Assembly: GCA_013812505.1 (NCBI GenBank)
Contig: JACCTH010000044.1
Span: 60,010-124,009, forward strand
DNA from: Acidimicrobiia bacterium
Lineage (GTDB): Bacteria; Actinomycetota; Acidimicrobiia; Spongiisociales; ZC4RG35
Direction of reading: 5' to 3'
Length of the DNA: 64,000 nucleotides
Within the stretch, counting starts at the first letter, position 1. The number at the start of each line of letters is the position of its first letter. The notes under the pieces were generated by a model. The model saw only the letters and a program-made list of their open reading frames with translations. It did no database searches and was not told where the DNA came from. A program made the translations under genes and the position numbers. This document shows positions 25,054-34,681 of the stretch, piece after piece.

Positions 25054-25953
25054 CTATTTGCCGTTCTCCGAGAAGTGCATCCAGTCTTTCAGTGTCTGCC
25101 AGTTCCCGCCCCATTCCCAGCCCAGGTCGGCGAAGGCTTCAATGATCGCTATTGCCGCGGGGTCGTCCGGGTCGAGCATCCCCGGCCGGAGCTCCGCTCT
25201 ATCGGTATAGGCCGAGGCAAGCTCGGGGACCACCACTTCCTCGCGCCAGTAGGGGTTGTGGAACGGGTTGAGGTCGATCGCCAGGCCGTAGGCGTGCATG
25301 GACCAGCCGCTGTCTTGGGCGACCACCGGCCGGCAAACAAAGCTGGTGGTGTCGTTCGAATCACCCGTTGGAGGAGCGTCGAGCTCGAGGTCGGTGATCA
25401 CCCTCATCTGCTCAAGGGGAAAACGATGCTCATAGACGGTTCGCATCACCTCGAGCATTCCTTCGCCGTAACGAGCGTTCACGATCAACTCGCCTTTGTG
25501 AGCCTGCCCGTCGAAACCGAAGAAAGTGACCACTAAATACGAGAGGTCCTCGACGGCGGTAGGGCACCCCTCATGCCAGCTCGAGCGGGCGAGGACGTCG
25601 ATTGGCACCGGGCCCACCGTGCCGAGGAACTCGTCCGACTCGAGCGGTCCCAGCAGGTCGATGGTCGGGAAGCGCCGGTTGACCAGCTCCTCCGGGGTCG
25701 GTTGGATCTCGCCGAGACCGTCCGGACGCAGCGGGAGAATTCGCGTCCCGAGCCAATCGGGCCGTACGGTGCCCGGTTCGGGTGGGATCGTGGTGGCGGT
25801 GATGGTCGCTGGAGCCAATGTCGTCGTCGGCGCGGCCGTTGTCGTCGCCGAGGTCGTGCTGGTGGTTACAAGGACTGACGTTGCGGTCGTCGTCGGCTGC
25901 GGCTGTGAGGTGCAGGCGACGAGCAAAGCCAGGACTGCCAACAGGCGCCTCAT
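25054..25953 (-). CDS. Lipoprotein M15 peptidase (D-Ala-D-Ala carboxypeptidase-like)
   Basis: 299 residues from the ATG at 25953, which overlaps the phosphoesterase stop (ATGA). The signal MRRLLAVLALLVACTSQPQP ends in a lipobox with Cys near residue 14, then a Thr/Ala/Pro-rich linker of about 50 residues typical of exported proteins. The M15 zinc site is SMHAYGLAIDLNPF (H-x6-D) with the second His in LKDWMHFS, and WEWGGNW precedes it. It probably trims peptidoglycan stem peptides at the outer face of the membrane. The active residues are all present. Confidence 0.87.
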   Translation of the reverse strand: MRRLLAVLALLVACTSQPQPTTTATSVLVTTSTTSATTTAAPTTTLAPATITATTIPPEPGTVRPDWLGTRILPLRPDGLGEIQPTPEELVNRRFPTIDLLGPLESDEFLGTVGPVPIDVLARSSWHEGCPTAVEDLSYLVVTFFGFDGQAHKGELIVNARYGEGMLEVMRTVYEHRFPLEQMRVITDLELDAPPTGDSNDTTSFVCRPVVAQDSGWSMHAYGLAIDLNPFHNPYWREEVVVPELASAYTDRAELRPGMLDPDDPAAIAIIEAFADLGWEWGGNWQTLKDWMHFSENGK

Positions 25954-26711
25954 GGCGAGAACTCGACCGGCCGACCGGTGGCGCGGAAGTAACCGACGTT
26001 TCGGCAGACCGTTCGGCCCACCCGCCACGTGGTTGCTTGCGGCTGGTGGATATCGCCAAAGAAGTGATAGCGGGGCTGGAACTCGCGGAGGTAGTCGAGG
26101 ATGGGCCCAGAGCTTCGCTCCCGACGTCCGGTGATCACATCGGTCGACAACGCCGGCACCCGGGGAGGGAGATGCGAGCAGAGGACATCGACCTCACCGA
26201 CCTTTTCGAGTTTCGCCACCATCTCCTCATCGGACACCTCGCCGGCCCCGGCCAAAGGCGTGGCGGTGCCTCCCCCGACGAAACCCACCGTTACTCCTTC
26301 GATCTCGTGGACCTCGGCGTCGACAAAACGCATGGTCGCTGGCAGGGCCGCGGCCAGGAGCTGGGGATTGTCGACGTTGCCATAGGTGCAGAATCCGCGC
26401 GCGCCGGCGAGCGCCTCTTGGCATAACTCGTACTGCGCTTTGATCCCCGCCTGAATCTGCTTGGTGATCTCGGTGCGTCGCTCGCCCGTCGCTTCACCCC
26501 AGGTCTGGCGCATCGCGTCGTAGTCACCCAAGGCCCGATTCTTGGCAATCACTGCGCCAAACTCAGTGCCCAAGACATCGGCGATGATGCCTTCTTGGGT
26601 TCGATAGTCCAAGAGATTGATGAGGTCGCCCAGGATGAGAAGGGTCTCGTTTCTTGCTACAACTGCCCGCAGCGACTCGAACGCGCCGTGCACGTCGGAG
26701 ACCAACAACAT
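25950..26711 (-). CDS. Metallophosphoesterase
   Basis: 253 residues. Calcineurin-like motifs in order: MLLVSDVHG, LILGDLINLLD, YGNVDN, CSHLPPR and FFGDIHQPQ, covering the dimetal ligands. Substrate unknown. The SHLPP form and the small size resemble predicted actinobacterial phosphoesterases of unassigned role. It is in an apparent operon: membrane protein (26715-27023), this gene, and the M15 peptidase, with 4-nt spacings or overlaps. Confidence 0.85.
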   Translation of the reverse strand: MLLVSDVHGAFESLRAVVARNETLLILGDLINLLDYRTQEGIIADVLGTEFGAVIAKNRALGDYDAMRQTWGEATGERRTEITKQIQAGIKAQYELCQEALAGARGFCTYGNVDNPQLLAAALPATMRFVDAEVHEIEGVTVGFVGGGTATPLAGAGEVSDEEMVAKLEKVGEVDVLCSHLPPRVPALSTDVITGRRERSSGPILDYLREFQPRYHFFGDIHQPQATTWRVGRTVCRNVGYFRATGRPVEFSP

Positions 26712-26714
26712 GCC

Positions 26715-27023
26715 TCAGGGCTCCGCGGGCTGTTTCTCAGATGCCTGCGGACGATCGATCCACCCGGCATACCAAGCGGCGGCCGCCGCTCCGAGCAAGG
26801 CCAAGAGCAGAGACACCGGCCAGGTGATGTCACGAGGGGAGAACTCGGCCGACAGGCCGCCGATGCCGAATGCGACCAGACCCGCCACCAGCCGGCGACC
26901 CCAGCGACCGAAACGTCGGTCCGGGTCCATTAGCGGGCGCTCGTTCCCGAGGTAGGTCGCAAAAATCCAGGCGATCAATGCGGATAGCCCGACTATGAGC
27001 GCCACTGCGTAAACCTTTACCAC
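26715..27023 (-). CDS. Small membrane protein of unknown function
   Basis: 102 residues from a GTG at 27023 (VVKVYAVALIVGLSALIAWI); the open frame runs upstream into ilvD but that part is not credible. Three membrane segments are visible: residues about 4-22, LVAGLVAFGIGGLSAEF, and VSLLLALLGAAAAAWYAGWI. It lies 28 bases after the ilvD stop and three bases before the phosphoesterase, so it probably belongs to that leftward transcript. No family recognised. Confidence 0.65.
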   Translation of the reverse strand: MVKVYAVALIVGLSALIAWIFATYLGNERPLMDPDRRFGRWGRRLVAGLVAFGIGGLSAEFSPRDITWPVSLLLALLGAAAAAWYAGWIDRPQASEKQPAEP

Positions 27024-27051
27024 TGGCGCCCAGGTTAGAGCTAAGCCCGAT

Positions 27052-28719
27052 TCAGCCCGTGACCGCCCCGGTCTCGGCCGAGCCGACCAGGCGGGCGTAT
27101 TTGGCCAGCGCCCCGGTTGAATAACGCGGAGGCTGGGGTTTCCAGTTGGCGCGGCGGTCAGAGAGGGCGTTCTCATCCAACAAGAGGTCGAGTCGGCGAT
27201 CGGCAATCGAGACACGGATTCGATCCCCCTCCTCAACCAGGGCCAGCGGGCCGCCGACCTCGGACTCGGGTGCGACATGTCCGATGCACAGCCCGGTCGT
27301 TCCCCCCGAAAAGCGCCCGTCGGTGATAAGGAGGACGTCGCGGCCGAGGCCGGCGCCCTTAATAGCGGCAGTGATCTGCAGCATCTCCCGCATTCCCGGC
27401 CCGCCCTTGGGCCCCTCGGTTCGGATCACAACAACGTCTCCCGGGTTCAAGCGATGCTCGAATAGGGCGTCGAGCGCGAGTTGTTCCCCGTTGAACACGC
27501 GCGCCGGTCCTTCGAAGATGTCGAGCTCGATCCCGGCGGTTTTCACCACTGCCCCTTCGGGGGCAAGGTTCCCGCGCAGGATCGCGATGCCTCCCTCGGA
27601 CGAGATGGGCGCCAAGGATGCCCGGATGACAGCCTGATCGGACGGGAACGCGACCTCGGCCAAGTTCTCCGCCATGGTCGCACCGGTAACGGTGAGAGTG
27701 TCACCGTGTAGCAGTCCAGCGTCGAGCAAGACCCTCAGCACCACCGGCACTCCCCCGATCCGGTCGAGATCGACCATGTGAAAGCGCCCGAACGGCTTCA
27801 GGTCGCCAAGGTGGGGGGTTCGTCGCGAGATCCGATCGAAGTCCTCGAGGTTCAGCTCAACACCGGCCTCATGGGCGATCGCCAGCAGATGCAACACCGC
27901 GTTCGTGCTTCCGCCCAGCGCCATCACGGTGGCGATGGCGTTCTCGAATGCCGGACGAGTCATGATTTGGCGGGGCCGGATATTGCGTTCCAGGAGATTC
28001 ATCACCGCTTCCCCCGAGCGGCGAGCGAAATCGTCGAGACGGGAATCGTCGGCGGGCACCGCCGCCGAACCAGGCAGCGACATCCCGATCGCCTCCCCCA
28101 CTGAAGCCATCGTGTTGGCGGTGAACATCCCCGCACATGAGCCGATGCCCGGACAAGCATTGCGCTCGATCTGGCCGAGCTCGTCGAGGTCGATCTCGCC
28201 GGTCGAGTAGGCCCCGATCGCCTGAAACACGTCGACGATCGAGATGTCCTGGTCGCGGTGACGTCCGGGGCGCGACGACCCCCCGTACAGGAAGACCGAA
28301 GGCAAGTTGGTCCGGGCCGCGGCCATGAGCATGCCCGGCAGCGACTTGTCGCAGCCTGCGATCGAGACCATGCCGTCGAACCGTTCGCCGTGCATCACCA
28401 GCTCTACCGAGTCAGCAATGACCTCGCGGCTGACGAGCGAGGACCGCATGCCTTCGTGCCCCATCGAGATCCCATCCGACACGGCGATGGTCGTGAAGAT
28501 GAAACCCACCCCTCCGTGGTCGAAGACACCGGTTTTCGCCGCCTGGCACAAACGAGGGCCGGAGAGGTTGCACGGGGTGACTTCGTTGCCCGCCGAGACG
28601 AGGCCGATCTGGACCTTCTCGAAGTCCGCATCGGTGAGGCCAAGTGCTCGCAGCATCGCTCGCGCCCCGGCCTTGGTCGGCCCCTCGGTGACGTCCTGGG
28701 AATGGATTTTGGCCGGCAT
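27052..28719 (-). CDS. ilvD: Dihydroxy-acid dehydratase
   Basis: 555 residues from the ATG at 28719 ([20 protein letters not shown]). It dehydrates 2,3-dihydroxy acids in valine and isoleucine synthesis using an Fe-S cluster. Cluster cysteines are in [26 protein letters not shown] and [37 protein letters not shown] is the C-terminal signature. Length and motifs are normal. It lies apart from the ilvBNC-leuA operon 10 kb to the right and is divergent from the glucan phosphorylase gene. Confidence 0.95.
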   Translation of the reverse strand: MPAKIHSQDVTEGPTKAGARAMLRALGLTDADFEKVQIGLVSAGNEVTPCNLSGPRLCQAAKTGVFDHGGVGFIFTTIAVSDGISMGHEGMRSSLVSREVIADSVELVMHGERFDGMVSIAGCDKSLPGMLMAAARTNLPSVFLYGGSSRPGRHRDQDISIVDVFQAIGAYSTGEIDLDELGQIERNACPGIGSCAGMFTANTMASVGEAIGMSLPGSAAVPADDSRLDDFARRSGEAVMNLLERNIRPRQIMTRPAFENAIATVMALGGSTNAVLHLLAIAHEAGVELNLEDFDRISRRTPHLGDLKPFGRFHMVDLDRIGGVPVVLRVLLDAGLLHGDTLTVTGATMAENLAEVAFPSDQAVIRASLAPISSEGGIAILRGNLAPEGAVVKTAGIELDIFEGPARVFNGEQLALDALFEHRLNPGDVVVIRTEGPKGGPGMREMLQITAAIKGAGLGRDVLLITDGRFSGGTTGLCIGHVAPESEVGGPLALVEEGDRIRVSIADRRLDLLLDENALSDRRANWKPQPPRYSTGALAKYARLVGSAETGAVTG

Positions 28720-28773
28720 TTTCCGATGGTACGAGGGAAATGTCAGCACACCGACACAGGTAAGGTTTTCCGC

Positions 28774-30900
28774 TTGCAGATCCCCACTCTTCCGCAAATC
28801 GAGTTCGCCATCCCTGCGGCGATGGCCCGCACCGTCGAGCTGGCTTATAACTTGTGGTGGTCGTGGAGTGATTCGGGGACGAGCCTCTGGTCGAACCTCG
28901 ATCCCGTCGCCTGGGAACAGCGGCACAACCCGATCGATCTCCTGAACTCGATCGAGCCGCGGCAGTGGCAGATCGTGAGCCAGCTCGAAGCCGTGCAGGA
29001 GCGCTATCAAAAAGCACTCGCCGATTTCGACGATTATCTCGGCGACCAGGACACCTGGTACCGGCGGCAAGACCAGCACCTCGGCCGGCCGATAGCGTAT
29101 CTCTGCACCGAATTCGGGGTCCACGCGTCGGTGCCGTTCTACTCGGGAGGTCTCGGCATCTTGGCCGGAGACCATCTCAAGTCAGCCTCGGACCTCGGGC
29201 TGCCCTTGGTCGCGGTCGGCCTGCTCTACCGGCGCGGCTACTTCCGCCAAGAGGTCGAGCCGGGTGGTGATCAGCAGCACATCTATCCCTCCCTCGATGT
29301 GCGCCGGTTGCCGGTGCGACCAGTGGAGTCGCCCACCGGTGGCCAGCTCAAAGTCGAGGTCGAGTTTCCCGGCCGGCAGGTGCAGGTGGCGGTTTGGAAG
29401 CTCGACGTCGGCCGGGTGCCGTTGCTGCTCCTCGACACCGACATCCCCGAGAATGATGTGTCTGATCGACCCATCACCCACACCCTCTACGTACGGGGAC
29501 GTCCGATGCGACTTTGCCAGGAGATGGTGCTGGGAATCGGAGGCGCTCGGGTGCTGAAAGCGCTCGGGATCACGCCCTCGGTTTGGCATATCAACGAGGG
29601 TCATGCCGCCCTGGCACTCGTCGAGCTGATCAGAGAGACAACGAGCGCCGGAGTCGACCTCACCGAGGCGACCGACTCGATCAAGCAGCGAACGATCTTC
29701 ACCTTGCACACCCCGGTACCTGCCGGGAACGAAGTCTTCGATCGAGGACTGACCGACTACTACCTGAAACCCCTCATGGAGCGAATGAGCGTGAAATCAG
29801 AGGAGCTGGCCAACCTCGGTGTGGCCAAAGGCGACACTCATCGCTTCGACCTGGGAGCGCTTGCTATCGAGATGTCGGCAGTGGTCAACGGGGTGAGCAA
29901 GCGGCATGCGGAAGTGGTGAGCGCCGATTGGGAATACCTAATCGGCGGGCCTGCTCATGCGGTGACCAACGGGGTCCATACCCCGAGCTGGATCGGCCGT
30001 GATGCCGGGCACGTCCTCACCGACCGTTTCGGGTCCACCTGGCCTTCGGTCTTGCTCGAGGATGCCAACGCCGAATCCCGTGTCGCCAAGCTGACCCCCG
30101 CCGAGATCCTGTCGGCGCATCGAGTGCGCAAAGAGATCTTCACCAATTTTGCCCGCGGCCGTCTGCGCAGGCAGTTCGCCCGGCACGGGGTTTCGCCCGA
30201 TGAATTACGCGAGGTGGACGACATGCTTCCCAACGACCGGCTGACTCTGGGTTTTGCGCGCCGATTCGCGTCCTACAAACGAGCGACCCTGATGTTCACT
30301 GACCTCGACCGTTTCGAGGCGCTCGTGACCAATCCCAAGATGCCGGTGCAGGTGGTGTTTGCAGGCAAGGCCCATCCCGCCGACCGCCCGGGGCAGGACT
30401 TCATTCGACAGATTTACGAACTGTCCCAGCGGCCCTCGCTCAAGGGGCACGTCTTCATGTTGGAGGACTACGACGCCCGCATCGCCCGCTTCATGGTGCA
30501 AGGGGCCGACGTTTGGGTCAACAATCCTCGCCCGCCGATGGAAGCTTCGGGGACCTCGGGGATGAAGGCCGCCATCAACGGCACCCTCAATCTCTCGGCG
30601 CGGGATGGTTGGTGGCTCGAGGGATTCAACGGCACCAACGGCTGGGCCTTCGGCTCCCCCAATGGCAACCATGACCACGAGGCCGAAGATCAGGCTGACG
30701 CCGTTTCCTTCTACGAGCTGATGGAAAGCGAGGTCGTGCCTGCCTATTACGACCAGGACGCGGAGGGGGTTTCGGCTCGTTGGACGAAGATGATGCTGGA
30801 CTCGGTGGCCTCGACCCTCGTCGCCTTCTCCAGCCACCGGATGGTGGCCGACTACGCCAATCTGGCTTACTTCCCGATGGGGACTCGGTCGAGCTCCTGA
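28774..30900 (+). CDS. glgP: Alpha-glucan (glycogen) phosphorylase
   Basis: 708 residues from the TTG at 28774, which has AAGG eight bases upstream; an in-frame ATG at 28726 would leave only six bases to the divergent ilvD start and is less likely. GT35 family, phosphorolysis of alpha-1,4-glucan to glucose 1-phosphate. The short bacterial/archaeal type is indicated by [17 protein letters not shown] near the start and [20 protein letters not shown]. The PLP lysine is about residue 598 in [19 protein letters not shown]. The 3' end overlaps queG by 34 bp tail to tail. Confidence 0.9.
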   Translation: MQIPTLPQIEFAIPAAMARTVELAYNLWWSWSDSGTSLWSNLDPVAWEQRHNPIDLLNSIEPRQWQIVSQLEAVQERYQKALADFDDYLGDQDTWYRRQDQHLGRPIAYLCTEFGVHASVPFYSGGLGILAGDHLKSASDLGLPLVAVGLLYRRGYFRQEVEPGGDQQHIYPSLDVRRLPVRPVESPTGGQLKVEVEFPGRQVQVAVWKLDVGRVPLLLLDTDIPENDVSDRPITHTLYVRGRPMRLCQEMVLGIGGARVLKALGITPSVWHINEGHAALALVELIRETTSAGVDLTEATDSIKQRTIFTLHTPVPAGNEVFDRGLTDYYLKPLMERMSVKSEELANLGVAKGDTHRFDLGALAIEMSAVVNGVSKRHAEVVSADWEYLIGGPAHAVTNGVHTPSWIGRDAGHVLTDRFGSTWPSVLLEDANAESRVAKLTPAEILSAHRVRKEIFTNFARGRLRRQFARHGVSPDELREVDDMLPNDRLTLGFARRFASYKRATLMFTDLDRFEALVTNPKMPVQVVFAGKAHPADRPGQDFIRQIYELSQRPSLKGHVFMLEDYDARIARFMVQGADVWVNNPRPPMEASGTSGMKAAINGTLNLSARDGWWLEGFNGTNGWAFGSPNGNHDHEAEDQADAVSFYELMESEVVPAYYDQDAEGVSARWTKMMLDSVASTLVAFSSHRMVADYANLAYFPMGTRSSS

Positions 30901-31931
30901 CGGACCCGGGGGTCGGTTTCCAGCCGTAGCCGTTCATCTATTACCGCCCGGGCGCCGTCGAGTTTCTGCAACGCCCACACGGCGTGAGCACGGAGAAGCC
31001 AGTCGGGGTGTGCCGCGTACGGGGCCACCACCTCGACCATTTCCGGCTTGCGGGAGTTGCCGGCGGCGATCAGGGCGTTGCGGCGGATGATGCGCGGGTC
31101 CCGATGGGGAATAAACCAGTGGCCAAACTCGGCGAGCAACGTCCAATCGGCGGCCCACAGGACCCAGCGCAGATCGAAGCGGAGTCCGTCGTCGCTCCCC
31201 GCTGCCTGAAAGGCGCGGCCCGGAGGGCAAGCGTCAAGGCAATCGTCGCAGCCATAGAGGCGGGCACCCATCGGTTCCCGCAGCTCTATTGGAAAGACTC
31301 CGGGAGTCTGCGCCCAGGCGGCGAGACAACGCCGCGCGTCGAGTATGCCGGGAGCGACCAGCGCGCCGGTGGGACACGCGGGTAGGCAGGCCGCGCAACT
31401 TCCGCAGCCGCGGGTCATCGGTCGGTCTGGTTCGATCGCCAAGTCGGTGACCACCGATCCGATCAGAAACCACGGTCCTAGCCCGGGGGCGAGAACCATC
31501 GAATTCTTCCCCCACCAGCCGATCCCGGCTCGAACCGCGGCGGCGCGATCGACCAACCGATTGTCGTCGCAGAGCACCTCGGCGTCGTGTCCGGCCCCGA
31601 GGAGGGCTTTCTGGATATCTTCGAGACCCCGGCGCAACGGCTCGTAGCCGGGGAGACGAGCCGAAGCCGCCACCATGCCTGAGTCCGCGCGTTGACCGGT
31701 GGACGGTCGGTAGCTCTTCGCCGCGACGACCAGCGTTTGGGCCCAAGGAAAATGCGACCGCAGATTCGTGGCTGCGCCTGGGTCGTTGTAGGTAAAGCCG
31801 AGGCGACCGCTCAGCCCCTCGCGGTTGCGGCGCTCCAGCTCGCCTTCGACCGCGGGAAAGGGGTCCGTTGCGGCAAAACCGACTCGATCAAGCCCGGCGG
31901 CGATCCCGATCGAAATGAGCTGGGTCCGCAT
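30867..31931 (-). CDS. queG: Epoxyqueuosine reductase
   Basis: 354 residues. Last step of queuosine synthesis in tRNA, needing cobalamin and two [4Fe-4S] clusters. Cluster ligands are Cys176, 179, 182, 186 (CGSCAACLPACPTGAL) and Cys228, 231, 235 (CDDCLDACP), plus Cys202. DNRLVDRAAAVRAGIGWWGK (123-142) is the catalytic/cobalamin signature. A HEAT-like tail follows from about 285. No other queuosine gene is in the window, so this may serve salvage or genes elsewhere. Its start overlaps the preceding small Cys-pair gene by 44 bp. Confidence 0.92.
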   Translation of the reverse strand: MRTQLISIGIAAGLDRVGFAATDPFPAVEGELERRNREGLSGRLGFTYNDPGAATNLRSHFPWAQTLVVAAKSYRPSTGQRADSGMVAASARLPGYEPLRRGLEDIQKALLGAGHDAEVLCDDNRLVDRAAAVRAGIGWWGKNSMVLAPGLGPWFLIGSVVTDLAIEPDRPMTRGCGSCAACLPACPTGALVAPGILDARRCLAAWAQTPGVFPIELREPMGARLYGCDDCLDACPPGRAFQAAGSDDGLRFDLRWVLWAADWTLLAEFGHWFIPHRDPRIIRRNALIAAGNSRKPEMVEVVAPYAAHPDWLLRAHAVWALQKLDGARAVIDERLRLETDPRVRQELDRVPIGK

Positions 31932-32124
31932 CTCCGCTTTCTAGCTCTGGGTCCATCACTAGTCGCAACCTTGGAACCAGTCCCTCTTCAGCTAGCAGCT
32001 CGAGGGCCTCGATCTCCTCGGTCTCCAGGTCGAGCGACGAGCCCGAATGGAGGATGAAGGTGACCACACAGTCGTCGCAGGCCTCGGTCTTGTCGGCGAT
32101 ACAGGAGTCGCAGTCGATGTGCAT
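31888..32124 (-). CDS. Small protein with two CxxC pairs, unknown function
   Basis: 78 residues from the ATG at 32124, with CGGGGAC just upstream; ATG 32154 would add ten residues. MHIDCDSCIADKTEACDDC carries Cys5, 8, 16 and 19, a probable zinc or Fe-S site. The middle is acidic (LDLETEEIEALELLAEEGLV), followed by PRLRLV. I recall similar short conserved actinobacterial proteins with no function. It overlaps the queG start by 44 bp and is probably translationally linked to it. Confidence 0.7.
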   Translation of the reverse strand: MHIDCDSCIADKTEACDDCVVTFILHSGSSLDLETEEIEALELLAEEGLVPRLRLVMDPELESGDADPAHFDRDRRRA

Positions 32125-32155
32125 GTCCCCGACCGTATCGGACGCCTGGGACAAA

Positions 32156-33394
32156 TTAGGCAGCGGTCTCGTCGGTGTGGGCGATGTGGGTGAGCTGGCG
32201 CCAGATCAGCACGACGAAGAGTGCCGAACCGGCGAACGCAAACCAGAACGGGGCGGCGACTCCCCATTGCTGGGCCAGCGCGCCCCCAATCGCCGAGCCG
32301 ACGACGAGGCCGCCAAACACCCCGACCAGGTGTACCGAGCTGACCCGACCTTGGAGCTCCATTGGCACCGCCCGCTGGCGCACCGTCACCGAGGTCGTGC
32401 CCCACACGAACGCATGAGCCCCAAAGACGAAGAACACCGGCATCGCAATTCGGGGGTCCATTGCCATAGCCAACGCCAGATGGATGAAGGTTTCGATGAT
32501 CAAACCGATCCGCATCAGGTTGCCAAGGGTCACTCGCCGCGTCAGCCATCCGTAAGAAAGCGTCCCGACCACGCCTCCCAGAGCGATCATGGTCGTGATC
32601 AACCCGAAACCAACTTCGCCCAATCCAAGCCGGCGCGTCGCGTAAAGCACCAGGACCGACCAGGCAGCGCCAAAGGTGATGTTGAAGGTGAAGATGGTCA
32701 GTACCAATGTGCGAACAGCGGCGTTATGCATGGTCCACCGGAATCCTTCGGCGATATCGGTGCGGAGCCGAGTGGAAGCATCTCTATCACGACCATGCGC
32801 GGGCAAGGCGACCCGAGCCACAAGCATGATCCCGAAGAGCACCAAGACCGCCTGGGCGACAAACGGCCAGGCCATGCCGGCGGCAAAAAGCAATGCTCCG
32901 AGCGGCGGTCCCACCAACTGATTCACGGTGACGAAGCCTGCCTGCAGGCGAGAGTTGCCAATCGCCAGGTCGTCGCGGTGAACGATCATCGGGAGCAAGG
33001 TGGCCGACGCGTTATCGGCGAAGAGCTCGGCAGTGCCAAGCAGAAACATCGCCCCCAGGACTAACCCGATCGAGACTGTCCCCGTCACGACCATCGTCGC
33101 GAACAACACGAGGATCACGACCCGAACGGCATCGACGGTGACGACGATCGCCTTGCGATTGAGCCGGTCCGTCAAGGCGCCGGCATAAAGACCGAACACC
33201 AAGGGCGCCGCCCATTGCAGCATGGCCGCCAGCGCGACTAGAAAAGCCTGGTCAGTTTGCGAAGCGACAAGGAGCGGTCCGGCGGCGAGGGCTATCCCGT
33301 CACCGAGGTTCGTGGTCCACGATGAGGCTAGGAGCCAGCGAAATCCCGTGCCCAGCCGACCCGGAGCGACTGCTTCGACGATACGCAGCGTCAA
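32156..33394 (-). CDS. MFS transporter, EntS-like exporter
   Basis: 412 residues from a TTG at 33394 that overlaps the NADH dehydrogenase stop (TTGA); an ATG at 33532 would overlap that gene by over 140 bp. About twelve membrane segments. Motif A-like loop AGALTDRLNRKAIVVTVDAV (after helix 2) and the overall pattern fit the MFS_3 group that includes the enterobactin exporter EntS and macrolide exporters. Substrate unknown. Confidence 0.83.
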   Translation of the reverse strand: MTLRIVEAVAPGRLGTGFRWLLASSWTTNLGDGIALAAGPLLVASQTDQAFLVALAAMLQWAAPLVFGLYAGALTDRLNRKAIVVTVDAVRVVILVLFATMVVTGTVSIGLVLGAMFLLGTAELFADNASATLLPMIVHRDDLAIGNSRLQAGFVTVNQLVGPPLGALLFAAGMAWPFVAQAVLVLFGIMLVARVALPAHGRDRDASTRLRTDIAEGFRWTMHNAAVRTLVLTIFTFNITFGAAWSVLVLYATRRLGLGEVGFGLITTMIALGGVVGTLSYGWLTRRVTLGNLMRIGLIIETFIHLALAMAMDPRIAMPVFFVFGAHAFVWGTTSVTVRQRAVPMELQGRVSSVHLVGVFGGLVVGSAIGGALAQQWGVAAPFWFAFAGSALFVVLIWRQLTHIAHTDETAA

Positions 33395-34602
33395 ATTGGC
33401 CCGAGGTCGGAACTCGGCAGCCAGGCGATGTCCGGCGGAAAGAAAATGTCCAAAGTCCAGTCGAGCGCGACACGCGTCCGTCTCAGCATCGTTGGCAGCT
33501 GCAGCAGGTAGTAGCTCCGCCAGAGGAACCATCCCAAAAGCCCCGAGACCGGAAATCCAAACACTTGACCAACGGCGTTGCGATGTCCGAGCGAAACCAG
33601 CTCGCCCTTGGTGCGATAGCGAAAAGGCTCGACATCGCCGCCTTCCAAGATCGTCTTGAGGTTCCGTCCGAGGTACCGGCCCTGGCGCAGCGCGAACTGC
33701 GCGGTCGGAGGTGAATAACCACCTTTGCCAGTCGGCGAGTGGGCAGCATCCCCCACCGCGAAGACCCGATCGGTAGAAGTTCGAAAATAGCTGTCGACTG
33801 GTGGCCTTCCCTGCTCGACGGCGAGCCCGCTCCGGGCCAGCAACGGATGCGGCTTTACCCCTGCTGCCCAGACCACATTCTCGGCAACGATCCTCCGGTC
33901 GTTGGCAAGAACGATGCCCTCCTCGTCAACCGAAGCGACTGCCGAGCCCAGCACCAGCTCCACCCCGCGCCTGCCGAGAGCCCGCGCCGCGGCATTGGAA
34001 AGCGATGGCGGCAGAGCCGGTGTCACCCGGTCGACTGCATCGACCAAAGTGACAACCGGCGGCCGTCCCCGTGAGTAGAAGCGGCGATGGACCTCATTGA
34101 GGAAGTCGGCTAGGGACGCCGTCACCTCCGCTCCCGAGAAACCGGCGCCGACGACCGCCACCGAGGTCGTTCCCTTCGCTTCCATTTGCGCGAGCAGCCG
34201 GTTTCTGATCCGGAGAGCGTCAACGATCGTCTTGAAGGCGAGCCCGTGTTCCTCCACTCCGGTCACGCCAAAGGTGTTGGAAACCGAGCCGATCGCGATC
34301 ACCAACACATCTCCGCTGACGGTGCGCTCCCCTCCCTCGAAATACGGCGCAACCTTCAAGCTGTGACTCCCGGCATCGATCGATTCGATCACGCCTTGGA
34401 CGATCTCCGCTTGCGGGGCGAGCTCGCGCAACGGAGCGATGATGTGCCGGGGATCGACGTCTCCAGCCGCGACCTCGGCAAGCATCGGCGTGAAGAGCAG
34501 GAAGTTGTCGGAGCTGACCAGGGTGACGTCGACTCCGGCCCGCCCCAGCCCGTCCGCCACCTGCGATCCCGCGAACCCACCCCCGGCAACCACAACTTTC
34601 AT
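33391..34602 (-). CDS. ndh: Type II NADH dehydrogenase / FAD-dependent oxidoreductase
   Basis: 403 residues from the ATG at 34602 (MKVVVAGGGFAGSQVADGLG); a longer frame upstream lacks support. Two dinucleotide folds: FAD at VVVAGGGFAGSQ and NADH at VAVVGAGFSGAEVTASLADF, with the FAD-closing motif RVFAVGDAAHSP. The C-terminal amphipathic/hydrophobic region (VSGLLGWFLWRSYYLLQLP) suits peripheral membrane attachment. It probably passes electrons from NADH to quinone without proton pumping. Coupled to the downstream MFS gene. Confidence 0.87.
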   Translation of the reverse strand: MKVVVAGGGFAGSQVADGLGRAGVDVTLVSSDNFLLFTPMLAEVAAGDVDPRHIIAPLRELAPQAEIVQGVIESIDAGSHSLKVAPYFEGGERTVSGDVLVIAIGSVSNTFGVTGVEEHGLAFKTIVDALRIRNRLLAQMEAKGTTSVAVVGAGFSGAEVTASLADFLNEVHRRFYSRGRPPVVTLVDAVDRVTPALPPSLSNAAARALGRRGVELVLGSAVASVDEEGIVLANDRRIVAENVVWAAGVKPHPLLARSGLAVEQGRPPVDSYFRTSTDRVFAVGDAAHSPTGKGGYSPPTAQFALRQGRYLGRNLKTILEGGDVEPFRYRTKGELVSLGHRNAVGQVFGFPVSGLLGWFLWRSYYLLQLPTMLRRTRVALDWTLDIFFPPDIAWLPSSDLGPI

Positions 34603-34681
34603 CGCGCCAGACTCTATGCGAACCCTGGGTTCGCAGCGTTGTTGTACAACGACCCCAGCCCACAGAACGGGCGAATTGGAG

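Noticed and set aside
28258..28773. N-terminal extension of the glucan phosphorylase frame
   Set aside because: Lies antisense over ilvD and has no GT35 similarity.
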